Assembly (NCBI GenBank): GCA_036785705.1
Contig: JAWUZG010000001.1
Location: forward strand, 1,984,001-2,048,000
Origin: Acanthornis magna
Taxonomy: Eukaryota; Chordata; Aves; Passeriformes; Acanthizidae
Length of the DNA stretch: 64,000 nt
Direction of reading: 5' to 3'
Position numbers and translations under genes: made by a program
Shown: piece by piece, positions 22,561 to 34,678 of the stretch
Layout: each line of letters begins with the position of its first letter
Numbering within the stretch: position 1 is the stretch's first letter
The notes under the pieces: model-generated
The model's database searches: none
What the model saw: the letters and a program-made list of their open reading frames with translations, nothing else
Told to the model about the DNA's origin: nothing

Positions 22561-24129
22561 ATAGAGCTCTGCGAACTGAAGTTCAGTGAGGAAATATCAA
22601 ATGGAGACAGTCCTGCCAGCAAGACACTCATTTATTAAATCACAGCATGTCACAAACTGTGTCTGATTTTTGGGAGGAAGAAGGTGTTCTTTTCCTTCTT
22701 ATTCTTGTGCCACTTTATTTCTGGAGCTCTGTGCTACTAGAGGGAAAAGTAGCAGACAAGCCCCAGGTACTCATTGACCCTGCTCTACATTTTCCATGTC
22801 AACACCAATTGACTGTGAAAGGGCTGGAGCCAAGCCTGAGCGGAGGATGTAAGGGTGGAATTCACCTCACCCAATGCTATGTATCAAAAAGTTAAATGTC
22901 TAAATCTCACCTGGGCTCTCCTCAGAGTCAGCAGAGACACGTGGGCACCTCCAGGGAGTGGTTCACCCAGTCTGCCTCAGACACCTATGGTGGGATAAGA
23001 TGAATTACACTCTGGAGATGCCCATTTCTCCCCATGAAGGGAGCTTGGAGTGATGAGCTCAGACTTAGTTGTTTAGTTTTAAGACGTCCAAGTTAGGGCA
23101 GATGAATTTTACCTCAAAGGCTTGGAGTGTTTTCCTGAAACTCAAACCAGCCTTTTGAAGTTCACTCTTCATCCTTATGGAACACAGGTGCGCAAATATC
23201 CAATTTCTCATGTTTTTAATTCTATAGGAATAAAGTTATGTGTGTCTGTATGTGTATGTATACACTTAATGGCTGCACTGTCAAGTTGACCTTCAGCAAA
23301 TAATTAAAATGCATTTTAATCCTGCTGCATAATGTTTTTGTTGGCAGGTACCCCCAGGAAGGTGCTCTTCTGCAAAGAAGCAGCTGGTGGATTTCTGCCC
23401 AGTGTGCCATCATTACACAACAAGTGGGATCTAAGTAGATTTTAGGCCACCCTACAGCTTGGTAAGGCTACTGTGTTGTACGGGACTAATTAATATAAGA
23501 CCTCCTTCACTTGGGCAACTGTTATGCCTTTATCTTTGTTTACGTCCTGGAACTACCTCATCTGATGAATGTCATTATTTATTGCCAATAGTTATGCAAT
23601 ATCCCATGGCATGATCCTAATTCCAAGCTAGCCATTGAAGCTGTGAGTAGAATTAGTTCTTAAATGTGTATTCGCATGGCATGAGATACCCATACCTTCA
23701 GATAAACCAGAGTGATAGAGTTGTAAACAGTCAGATGAGACAGAAATTCTTTTGATCTATCAAGGAATTAGAATGATTTAACAAATAGACCTTGTAATTG
23801 TCATTTCTTTCTTTTCCACGGTTGTTAAATATTTTTCCTATGTGTTTTCCTTACCTGGAAGATGCAGAAACTTGAGTGCAGGAATTGCTTGGCTGAGGAA
23901 TAATCCCAACATAATGGAGCACATAAAATTGAAGCAGCCAAGTCAGTCTAAGTCATTTCACAAGCCCAATGCATGTGGACGACTCGCGCAGAAGACTGGA
24001 GCTGGTTGGTCAGGGCCCCTTTGAAAAACAAACAAAAAATTGTCAATCTCAGACAAAGAATCCTATCGTGCTTTTCCATGCTGATGTTTAATGAAGCACA
24101 CAATTATGTTGTTACCAGTGATGTTGCCC
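22561..24129. other. unique intergenic sequence
   Basis: No gene I can support. Possible regulatory content at 23591-23684: a C/EBP-like GTTATGCAAT at 23591-23600 and the 10-mer CATGGCATGA twice, 70 bp apart. A TG-rich patch sits at 23235-23265. Confidence 0.55.
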
Positions 24130-24395
24130 AGGCCTGAGGGACATTGAGGTGGTCTCAAATCAGGGAAAAACCCCTACTCCCTAATAACAGAGCTCAGGTG
24201 CTCTTTCTAACACTCACTGTCTATTCTGGGAGATAGGATGGGTAACTTAACCTTATTTCCTCAAGTAATAATCAGAATGATATGTTTAATGGGAATAATA
24301 GTTGTCTCACCTGCCTGACAGGGAGAAGGTGCTGGGAGAATTAATTAGTTTGTGAAGCACTTTGAAGATAAGTGCTATGCTATTAATAAGTAAAA
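24130..24395 (+). repeat. MIR/CORE-SINE-like relic, best copy in window
   Basis: The 3' two-thirds of a MIR-type SINE can be followed: 'gggtaacttaaccttatttc', 'ctcaagtaataatcag', 'aatgggaataatagttgtct', 'cacctgcctgacaggg', 'agaattaattagtttgtgaa' and 'gcactttgaagataagtgct'. The tRNA-like head is not clear. This is the most complete of the four MIR-like relics. Confidence 0.65.
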
Positions 24396-25371
24396 CCCAC
24401 TGCACTTAGATACAACTTGCTAGTGATTGTATTATATTACAGTGCTTAGATAACACAAAGATAGTTGCCTTAGAAATACCAATAGATGATAGAGAGCGTA
24501 AGAGATAGATAATCACCAGATTCCTTGTGTTTTCATTTTGTCTCACAATTTCTACCGGCATAATGATATTTAGGCCCTAAAAGATGTTCTAATATTGGAA
24601 ATTATTACCTGTGTTTTAAAGATGTCACAGGAGAAAGGAAAAGAAATGGGGAATGGTGAATAAATATGGCCCAAGAGTGAAAACAAAATGACCTCTACGG
24701 ACCCTCTTTTGACCCTTTGATGTGTAATCTTTAAAAATGGTTGATTAAACTCAGACCATCCAGTACAGCTCTGCTCACTAAGGTTTTCTGCCATGAGTTG
24801 GGGTAGAGTTCAGGGGCAGAGTGAATGCGTTCACTGAAGAGCAACATTGTGAATGTGTGAAAACTGGCAAAAACAGTCACCTCTCAAATGTAATTAAGTC
24901 ACTGAGTAAGAAGTTTAGTAACCCCTGGGTCAGCCATGTGATCCTATGATGTGAATTAATACTCTGGCAGTGGGTGCTGCAGGGTATTTTACATCTGTAA
25001 GACTGACAAAATATGCTTGGAGGAAAATCAGTAAATATGTGAAAATAAGTGAGTTAACATAGAATTGTTCACACTTAGCTTTGATTGTCAGGGAGTCATT
25101 GGCCTGTAAAGAATGAAAATAAGTGAAAAGCTAAAATCTCAAAGGAGGAATGGTAAGACAGCTGTTGGTAGTGAAGGCTCCTGATTGCACCCAGATTCCC
25201 TGATTCTTGCTTGTGAATAAGGACATCCTTTAGCAGTAATATGGAATTTTTTGTCTCCATGTGGCATTGCATTATTGTGCTATCACAGAGAAGTGACCAT
25301 GATGTGTTTACAGTACAACCATGTTTATGCTAACTATGTTTAAGCTTCCTATCAGGCCAGCGTCTCAGGGT
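24396..25371. other. unique intergenic sequence
   Basis: AT-rich DNA without recognisable gene or repeat. Confidence 0.6.
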
Positions 25372-25703
25372 AGAGAATCAAAGAATCACATAAGAAGGAA
25401 GGAATCAAGGTTGGAAAAGATCCCTATTGAGTCCAACCAGGAACCCAGCACTGCCAGGTGCACCACTAAACCATGTCTCTAAGTACCACATCTACATGGT
25501 TTTTGAAAACTTCTAGGGATGGTGATCCTATCACTTCCGTGGGCAGCCTGTTCCAGTGCCTGACTACCCTTTCAGTGAAGAAATTTTTTGTAATGTCCAA
25601 TCTAAACCTGCCTTGACATTTCTTGAGGTCATTTCCTCTTGTCCTATCACTTGCTACCTGGAAGTAGAGACCAACCCCCACCTCACTACAACTTTCTTTC
25701 AGG
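25372..25703 (-). mobile_element. CR1 LINE fragment with residual reading frame
   Basis: It starts with the reversed octamer tail ('agaatcaaagaatcac') and continues 'ggttggaaaagatccctatt', 'gtccaaccaggaacccagca' and 'agtaccacatctacatggtt', ending at 'cctcactacaactttctttc'. On the minus strand a 71-codon frame (25466-25681) still encodes the C-terminal end of the CR1 polyprotein, with the motif [13 protein letters not shown] followed by PSLEVFK. This preserved frame and intact 3' UTR suggest one of the younger insertions here. It is 5'-truncated and so cannot retrotranspose. Confidence 0.93.
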
Positions 25704-25815
25704 AGAGATTACTTGAGCATTTATGCAGCTGATGAAGTTTAGTTCCAGTTTCAGATGTGATGTGGGGCTTCTGAATCCTTCGCAACCTCTTCTAATTTCT
25801 CAAAGAAAGAAGTTT

Positions 25816-25955
25816 GATATATATCTATCTATATCTATATCATCTATATCTATATCTATATCTATATCTATATCTATATCTATATATCTATATATCTATA
25901 TCTATCTATATCTATATCTATATCTATATCTATATCTATATCTATCTATATCTAT
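25816..25955. repeat. TATCTA / TATC microsatellite
   Basis: About 140 bases of ATCTAT hexamers mixed with TATC tetramers and TA steps. The length invites slippage and polymorphism. Two overlapping plus-strand frames (isoleucine/tyrosine/leucine/serine repeats) are artefacts of the tract. Confidence 0.95.
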
Positions 25956-27437
25956 TTAGACACATACACACATACATGTACACATATATATACACACAAT
26001 ATACAGTGTGAAACTACAAGACCTAAAAAATTAGCATGATGCTAACTATGGGTACTCAGACCTGCATAGAGACAACAGGGATATCTTCCTAATCCCCTTG
26101 TTCCTAAAAATCTGGAGAGAAATGATCTGTTTCTTGGCTGAGCAGTGCAGGACCTATGGCACCACCTCAGCAGCATTGGCAGCACGCAAGAGAGGGTAAT
26201 GCCATACCCAGACAACGACCACTCTATTTTCTTTGAAAACAGGGAGACAGGGGGTCATAAAAATCAACTGAAAGCCATTTCTGTTCCATTCTCTGCTGAA
26301 TATGGGGGTGTAGCTGCCATCAATGTTAATGAGTGATCACGTGTATCGGAAGAAGAACATCCTCTTTTGTGAAGGCAAGATGAAAGCCTTTTATAAATGT
26401 GACCTACTGGTGAAAAAGGCATCCGTTCAGATCAAACCTATGGGTTTATACTGATGGGTTAGATTTTTTTTTTTTCTTAATACAATACATTTTGTTAAGA
26501 AGAAGGATTAAAGTATTTGCCAAAATGATTTGTGTTGACAAAATGGCTTAGTACATTTGGCAGATTTATTTTATGAAGCAGAATAAATTAAGGTGTCTCA
26601 TAAAAAATGTGGGTTATATCCAGTGAAACAATTTCAAGTATTTCAGAAACTCTATTTTTATTCACTTTGCAAACGTGCTTAGTTGAACTGCCAGTCACTG
26701 TTACATTTCCATTTCCAAGCAATTAATTAAAATCCCAAATCAGGTTTTTTCTTGATCATGCCAGCAGGAGTTGGTTGCCATGGTAATAGGACGATCAGTA
26801 GCATTTGGGAGGGAGGAGAGGGAGAAAAAAACCTTCTGCATTTGGGCTTTTATTATTGAAACATAAGTGCAGGTCTGGAGGAGCGTGTTGGCTCATCTGT
26901 GCCAGCCTGTGGCCCCAATGGTGACGGCTGGAAGTGAGCGAGGGTTCTCGGGATTATGTTATTGTCAAGGATATCATTTGGTCCAATGTAGAAGTCATTA
27001 GTGAAGCCCTTTCATTCCTACAGTCTATAGGTTGCAACTGTGAATGCAGCTGATCACAGAGAGTTTCAGCAGTGGTAAGGAGGATTTTTCTATCTGTAAT
27101 TGCCCACATTTGCAGAGAGCTATCACATGTAATGGGTTTTCTCCCCCACAGGCCTGAAAACCTTTGGATTTGAAGCTCATTTTCAGACAATACACTTGAT
27201 CCATGGTGTTTTCTAAGAGCCATTGCATATATAGGTTTAAGAAGGAATTAATAGTGTAGTTAGTGTGGCAAGGTTTTATGGTTTGGTGTCAGGGGCAGGC
27301 GATTAGGAGGAAGACAACATATGGCAAATAAAGAAGGAGGAAAGGGGCAACAAGTCCATTTCTGAAGCAAGAACAGAAAATGAAGTCCTTCCTGAAGGAG
27401 GAAACAGGTCCAGGATAGGGCTGAGGGGCACTTACTT
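25956..27437. other. unique intergenic sequence
   Basis: No gene. It contains an RFX-like X-box at 26774-26787 next to a GA-rich stretch (26805-26830), listed separately. The 89-codon minus-strand frame at 26954-27223 is unrecognised. Confidence 0.55.
26774..26787. promoter_or_regulatory. RFX X-box-like site
   Basis: GTTGCCATGGTAAT matches the RFX-family inverted-repeat consensus (GTTGCC, then GGYAAC) with one change in the second half-site. Nearby are a homeodomain-type AATTAATTAA at 26721-26730 and a purine-rich stretch. Only the sequence match supports this. No gene lies close enough in the window to assign a target. Confidence 0.35.
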
Positions 27438-27540
27438 TAACCTTATCTAGTGGGTGCCATTCCTGCCTTTGGCAGGTGGGTTAGAACTAGATAATCTTTT
27501 AGGTCCCCTCCAACCAAAACCATTTTATAATTCTGTACTA
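27438..27540 (+). mobile_element. CR1 LINE 3' end
   Basis: 'atctagtgggtgccattcct', 'ggttagaactagataatctt', 'ttaggtcccctccaaccaaa' and 'accattttataattctgta' reproduce the last 100 bases of CR1. The tail octamers are worn to one recognisable unit. Confidence 0.85.
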
Positions 27541-30500
27541 TTCCGATTCAGTGGGGGAACAGCCTATGATTTAACAGCCATTTCTACCCAAAATTTCTTT
27601 TAAGCAGCAAGAAACGTACCATGCCCTTCAGATGTGATCCAAAAACCCCAGTGAAACTGGTAGAAATTCTCCCATGGACACCTCTGGGCTTGGGGTCAAG
27701 CCTGTGTGTCCAGGGATGCTCCTGGACCAGTAGACAGTTCATCTCTGAATGCTGATCTCTTTTCTGACTTTGCTGCTAAGATGCCAATTGTGTTCAACCT
27801 TTTGGTTTGATATATTTTATGCTGATCTCTTCATTAGTGCTATTAATAATTCCTTGCTCAGGCCAGAGCCAGTTCTTGCCTCCAAAACACCACCAGGACT
27901 GCCCCTCCAGTGTGAACCATTTTGACACAGTTCAGGGAATTTTGTTGCTCTTACACCCTTGGTTAGTTGTGTCTGAGTTGAACAGCATGAGCATGTTGAT
28001 CACAAGATCTGGAGAAAAACGACATTTACCTTGTGCATCACCTGAGGAGAGGCACCAATCACGAGCAAACCAAAACAAACCAAATCCCACACTGGTTAGC
28101 ACAACCACACTTTGAGGTGCCTGAGAGTCCTTTTCAGCCTTGAGGATAAAAACATGGAAAAAATACATTTCATCAGACCCTGGTGTGGCAAAGCAGGATA
28201 GTGCCAGAGATTCCCTGGATCATTAGGCCACATTAATGCACAAGAACACAGCGCTTCACATGTGGTGCTTGTTAAGCCCCCCATGAAATCAGGAGATTGG
28301 TAACAGAATTACAACATGCTTAGGGTTATAGGTCATGCACCAAATTTCATCCTTATGTATTAGCTGGAAATTAATCTGAAAATAATTAGGAAAGAATCCA
28401 GATATTTAAAAGGAAAGATTTTGAGAACATTGGGATTCCATGTCTTACTGCAGCATAAAATTCCCATGTGAGAGAGAGTCTGAAAAGACTGCCTGATGGC
28501 CTAATGCTTGTGCTGGAGAGGAGAGCAACTTTAATAAAGTTCTTTGACAAGGTCCTCTCTCAGCTGTCACTTCAGAAAAGCCTCACCTGACCCTGAGATT
28601 TGCTTATCTTGTGCTTGTACTGCCTTTGTAGGGGCTCAATGTGGTTGGGACCTGAAGGAGTTCAGATGGAGTTAAAGAGGCCGACAAGCGATTTATTGAT
28701 TTGGATATATCAATTTGCACTAGTCCAAACAAGTTGGGTTCAGGGTCCCACAAACTCTAAGGGCAGAAGGGCAAAAGTTGAGCTTTTGATCTTCAAGGTA
28801 GTAGGATGTAGTATAATGTAATGATTCAGGGGGTTCTCTAGTGTCTAAACATAGGAGGAGGGATTTCAGAATGATTGCTTTCTTTGTCTTTTCCACCCTG
28901 AAGAACTTTGGTTGTATAAAAAACAATCCTTATTATTATATGCTGACCTCATTCTGTTCTTTTCCCTGGCATTTATCTAACTCTTTGCTGACCTCAGACC
29001 CTCCTTTCAAATCCAGACACTTATGTACAGAAATCTAAATCTTGGTGGCTCTGGCATGCAGATTAAGATACCTGAATTAGATAAAATGACTCATAAATTT
29101 ACATCCTTGGTGCCTCACTTTGGAAACCAAGTCTGCTTTCAGAGTGAGTGTCCAGTGCCATTTGAAAACCCCCCATAAATTGGAGGCATTCACATGAGGC
29201 TGGAAGAGATTTCCCTTTGAAGGGGCAATTGGAAACCAAAGAGATCCTGGATTCCAAATAAGCCTCAGATGACCCTCGACATTGTGAGGTGTGTGAGTCA
29301 ACCCTTAGGTGACTTGATTAGACAAGACACGATTTCATGTTGCTGACATCTGGTGAACTGAGCCTCACTCTCACTGATTTCCACATAAAAGGTATGTGAA
29401 ATGGGGTCCTTTTTGAGAAGCCATAATTGACTGGCAGAAAATAACAATTGTTAATTGGACCAAGCAGGAATTTTGTTATGGTGAGATTTTCAATTCAGTG
29501 ATATCTCTATTTATATATATGTTCTTATTTTTATTTTTTTTTTCAGTTTCACACAAAATCCTTCTTTTATTATTCAGAATATTCTTAAATGCAAATATGT
29601 TCTAACGCAGAGCAATCCTGACTACCAGCATTTTTGATTCTCCTCCCTTCTGTTTACTCAAATGCTACAGCTAGTCAAGCTGAAATCATCCTTAGAGAAC
29701 CTTTGCTATTCTGCTATTGCTTCTGCTCAATAACAGCTATTTTTTAGCAAGAACTGTAAAACTGCAAAGACTTTTAGCAAACTATTATGCCAACGCTGGT
29801 CTAAGGAAAAAGAGATGAATATTTCCCTGAATATTTCTAGAAGTCCAAATGTCCAAAAATTGATTGCAGGCATTCACAGAGGCAGACCTGACTGAAGAGA
29901 TGCCAGAAGAGATTTGCTCACTAAGATGGAGATAGAAAGCAATTTTTCACTGGAGAAATTACAACAGTACTTTGACCACGCTACCCAAGTCATTGCAAGG
30001 TGGCCAGTTCTCACGGTGGGCAGAAGATAAAAGAATGGCTTACTCAGCTAGAGCAAGACAAGATTGATGGAAATAAAGTTTTAGATGACAACCTGAAAAT
30101 GAAGTTGATCTAAAAAGGGACGTGCCTCAAAAGACTGAAATTTCTTATGTTCTCAGTAAAAAAAGCTATTAACAAAGCATTTTTAAGAGTATTTTATCTG
30201 GTATATCATGGAATAAAGATCTAGATATGGCCAGTAATTAAAGATCAACTTTGATTTTGATAATCCTTTTTAATTGCTTTTTTAATTGTGGTGAAATTTT
30301 AAAACATTTCTGTGAAGTGCTCTGTGGAAAAAACGCTGATGTAGAGAGATTAACTAATCAAGATCGCTCTATTCTGTTTGAATAACTAGAAAGGAACTTT
30401 GAGTGGGAAAGTGTAAAATAAATCTTCTAACTAATGTATGGCACCATGTAATCTCATCTCACCTTCTGGGAACAATGTATAACAAATTAAGCTTGGATCA

Positions 30501-32435
30501 TGAAATGTCATACAAATCTGGCAGTGATATTTCATTTGGAGGGAAGAACTGCTATTCTCTTGGTTCTTAACAGCCATAGAAAATTTCAATTACGTGAGCA
30601 TCTTGACAAATTCTACCTCCAGGGTATGGAGGATTTTTAAAAAGTTTTCTATAACCAGCTACAGTGTCCCAAAGAACATTGACTGGTTTTACCATCTTGT
30701 GTTGTACCTATTTGCAGCTTGTCCCATGGATAAGAAAGCAGCCTTGATAGAAGATGTGCTTATAAAGTGAAATACTAATAGATTAATGTTTGATTTAATG
30801 TAGTTAACATTGTCAAATGAAGCAATAAAGGCATTGTAAGAATAGTAAAGAATCTTGTTTTGTCTTCTTCAAAATCTGGTGCACCCATAAAGGACTGTAT
30901 ATACACCTAAAGTTCAACATAATTATATCATTATGAATGGAATAAATAAGAGGACAGACAGAGAGATATTCCCAAAGGAATACAGAGTGAAACAAATTGA
31001 AAATTTATACAAAAGGGATTGGAGTGAGGATGAAGCAGATGAAGCAGAAGAAAAAGATTGTAACAGAAAAATATGTGCATGATATACAGCAGACATATGT
31101 AGAAAGATTGGTTTTGCATCAGATTCTTCTATTTCTTTTATATAGAATTGGTTTCATTAAAAGATCTGGTAATTGCATTAGATAGTGGCATGTGCTTTTT
31201 AAAAATAGTTAATTCTCGCAGCCATGATAGAGACGCAACTTAAGTCAGAGACAAATACATTAAACTAGATGAATTTGGTAAACCCTGGGCCTGTTTAAGA
31301 AAAAAAAACAAACAGTGGGATAAAAGAATATATTGATAATCATGGCTGAGAACCTGCAACCAACCACTAAGGCCTTTTACCTCCTCATCAAGAACAGCCT
31401 GGTGAAAATTCTGCATGTGTGAGATCACAAAGTGATGATGCTCCAGGACACAGATGTCATGATTTTTATTTAAAAGGTGACAGGATGACTTGGCATCGCA
31501 GCTTGAAAAAAAGCAACTTTCTGAAGTAAGACAAGAAGGGTCAATAATTGCAAAGTGTAAGTTAATAAAGCATGAATGTGTACATTTCAAAGAGAATGAC
31601 CTTAAGAAAGCACATGTAGGCAAAACCAGAGAAAGTTCTTTAGGGGGTGGACGGAGGTGGGTTGCGGCAGATAATTAACAGTCCCAGGGAAGGACCCACA
31701 GAACAAAAATCTTGTAAAACTGGTGCCCAAAAATAGTGTTTATTTTAGACAAAGTTACATTAGCATTGCTACTGTCATTTTTGCTTTGTCAGAGAATTGT
31801 TGTGAACAGCCAAGTAGTTGACCCTTTCAAAAAAGTCACAAAAGAAGAACTGAGAGGTTCTTTCAGTGTCTGCACTGCTCTTCCATGTGCAGATGAGTTT
31901 TACCAGGTTTCATTCTTTTCCAGAGAAAGCTTGACATTAGTTATGTCATGTGAATTTGCAATAAAGTGGAAATCACGACTACTAACCTGTGGTTTGGTGG
32001 CCAGGAGATGTGCAGATGCTGCAGTGTTTGGGGAACACATTGGTGCCTCAGGTCTGACTAGGAAGAACTACCATAATTAGCTAAAACTTAAGTTTGAATT
32101 TTTGAAAATAAGTTATTCAAATTGGTCTCGAACCTATTTAATCCACCACTAACTCAAGTATTACTCCATGTGTGTCCTGAAAGCAGAGCAGAGAAGCCAC
32201 TGCCATGGAACATTCCTGCCTGTCTTCCTTGAATCCCAAAGACTGTGTCCTATGAGTAGCTTGGACTAAATTGTTAGTGGTTGGGGAAGATCATCTCCCA
32301 TTTAACTGTGGCATGTAGATTTTCAGTAAAAGCAAGTTCAGCTTTCTGCAAGCAAATAAACTCACAGCAAACCTCAAATATAGTAATTATTTAAAGCACC
32401 AAGTTTTCATTGGTAAAATCAAGAAGCTTTCATTA
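27541..32435. other. unique intergenic sequence
   Basis: About 4.9 kb without recognised gene or young repeat. A 102-codon plus-strand frame (27807-28115) and a 127-codon minus-strand frame (31240-31623) have no recognisable content. The 114-codon frame at 31736-32080 opens only from a GTG and is not credible as a eukaryotic CDS. Confidence 0.55.
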
Positions 32436-32619
32436 TTAATTAAGCAGCTAATTTTCTCTTGTTGTACGAAAGAGTGAGAAGCAGCTAATTGCGTTTGAGA
32501 TTCCCTTCAGCATAATTAGATCTAGGCAAATAGATAATTCCCTTGACTCCAATGGCATGCATCAGACTCGTTTTAAAGCAATCACTTCATTTGGGAATAT
32601 CACACCTGCAGTAATTAGG
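32436..32619. promoter_or_regulatory. candidate homeodomain-site cluster
   Basis: Within about 185 bases lie TTAATTAA (32436-32443), GCAGCTAATT twice (32444-32453 and 32481-32490), ATAATTAG (32512-32519) and GTAATTAGG (32611-32619). The evenly mixed base composition between the sites contrasts with the surrounding low-complexity AT DNA. This is how many conserved developmental enhancers look, but conservation cannot be tested here. Confidence 0.25.
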
Positions 32620-33205
32620 TAAATTTATCTCATTCTCCTAAGGAATTATTTGTGTAACACAAGGATTACCTTGAAAAATGGACAAAATGAAAGACCATTT
32701 GTAAAAATAATAGCAGAACCACCATTATTAGTAGTAATATATTCTATTTTAATTTTCAAATACAAGCTTAAATTGCAATGTCAAAGACTGTAGTTTGACT
32801 ACAATATCTAGGAAGATAAATTTTAGGTCTTTGGATTCAACAACATTTGATAACAGTAACTCCATCTTGAGAAGGTCTTTGAACTGAAAATTGATTCCTA
32901 GACTAGAGCAACATTAATCAGAAATTAATTTTTAAAATAAGTCTTATTCTGTAAATATAAACAATTGAATTTTGTCATTTCTGATAAAAAGATTTTTCCT
33001 TTTTTTTTAAATTGCTTTTTAATTTTTAGTTTGGTGTCAATATGTTTACTGTAAGTATGCAGTATAAAATAAAGTGTAAAAATCAAATTTTGATCAGCTT
33101 AAAATACATTTTTTTCCAGTGGGATTTTCTTCACTGTTCAGGAAAAGAAATGTATTCTTTATTTAAAAGTACTTCATTAACCTTCAAGTTAAAATACCTT
33201 TGTGA

Positions 33206-33210
<5 letters not shown>

Positions 33211-33245
<35 letters not shown>
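33211..33245. repeat. TG dinucleotide microsatellite
   Basis: About 17 TG units, preceded by imperfect 'tgtgagtgcg'. Alternating purine-pyrimidine DNA of this length can adopt left-handed Z-DNA. Confidence 0.95.
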
Positions 33246-33248
<3 letters not shown>

Positions 33249-34630
33249 CTTATAAAAAGAAAGATAGAGAAGCAATTCTAATGACAGAAAAAGATGTCCT
33301 TATATGCATAAGATTTTAACTGTGACAAACTTGGCTGTACATTTGAACCACGCAGCAGAGTAAATTGGACGATAATGGGAGGTCAAGATGTGCTTGGGAC
33401 AGCTTAGTGCATGTCAAAAATTTGACTTCCTGCTGGACTTTAGATTTTGAGAATTTTATTATTAGTACTTAATAACGTATACGATCATTCTTAGTAGTAG
33501 TCAGGAGCTGAAAAAATGAAAGCAATTGTTATGGGTGTATTGTCCTGTACTGATGAACAACATTTACCAGCTGAAACCCTCACCAATAAGTAGAGAAAGG
33601 AAAATAAATACCTGTTAATTAGCAATCACATTATTTCCACCACAAATGTTACATTATCTAAATATTGATGTCTGGTGAAACGGTTTGGGTAACAGAACTG
33701 ATGCATAGCAAACTTATTCCTGTATCTTGGAATCATAGATAAGTAAATATTATTCAGTCCTGTTGTAGCCTGGTCTGTGTTCTGTGAAAATCTGACTTGG
33801 AAGAAATGATGAAGTAGACTTCTAAGAGTATTAAATGCTGTTGATCCATCAATTAGATTGTTGCAATTTCCACCAGCCAAGAATCCATAATACCAACATT
33901 GTGATAATGTTAAGACAAATATATCCCCAAAATATATACCACTGAGAGAAGGAAGCTTTTGTGTGGGGTTTTTTTTGGTAAGTAATTTGAAACTATTAAC
34001 ATTTATAATCTCTCCAAAATGCAATTAAAAAGAAAAAAAGAAAAAGATGAACCAGATGTAAAAGATTCCCTGGCTTTGACAACACAGAACTTTCACAAAG
34101 TTACAAAAAAAAAAAAGAAAAGGTTTAATCTCATGGACTTCAAATGAACAATAACTAATGTCACCTGATAGTCTTTTGCTGATCTCAATGGGATTTGAAG
34201 TAAGCTTCTGGAAATAAATATCTTAAAGCAGTACAAATACGAAGAGCTTTCAATTTAATGAGAAAAACAAAAATCTCCAGAAAAAGTATTTTCAGCTTGG
34301 ATTAATCCAAAACAATTTCTTTTCTTTTTGTGTGTGAAACAATTCTATAGTTTTAGTGGACAAGTGTTTTGTCCAATGCCTTATGTTTGGCTTGTTTATT
34401 ATTTATCCTCCTTTTAAGATTCTTCCCTGATGCAAGTTAATCTCTTTGTGAAAATGCCATTTTGAAATACAATAATAAGATGATTTACTTTGCTTTTTCT
34501 TTCAGTTCCTTTTCCACTCCCCACCTTATCCTCCCTGAAGTTATTTCTAAATTTGTATCAAACATGGTTACTTTTGATTTCTACAGAAGTTTGTTCTATT
34601 CAGTGAGATTATTACTTCCCATATATTTTT

Positions 34631-34678
34631 CCTTTTTTTTTTTTTTCTTTTTTTTCTTTTTTTTTTTTTTTTTTTTTG
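34631..34678. repeat. T-rich low-complexity run
   Basis: About 48 bases of T with three single C interruptions. The sequence to the right shows no recognised retrocopy. Confidence 0.9.

Noticed and set aside
25723..26011. Frames of repeated tyrosine/isoleucine/leucine/serine
   Set aside because: Translation of the TATCTA microsatellite.
31736..32080. 114-codon plus-strand frame with a signal-peptide-like hydrophobic start
   Set aside because: It opens from a GTG, not an ATG; the hydrophobic start is encoded by T-rich DNA, and no family is recognisable.
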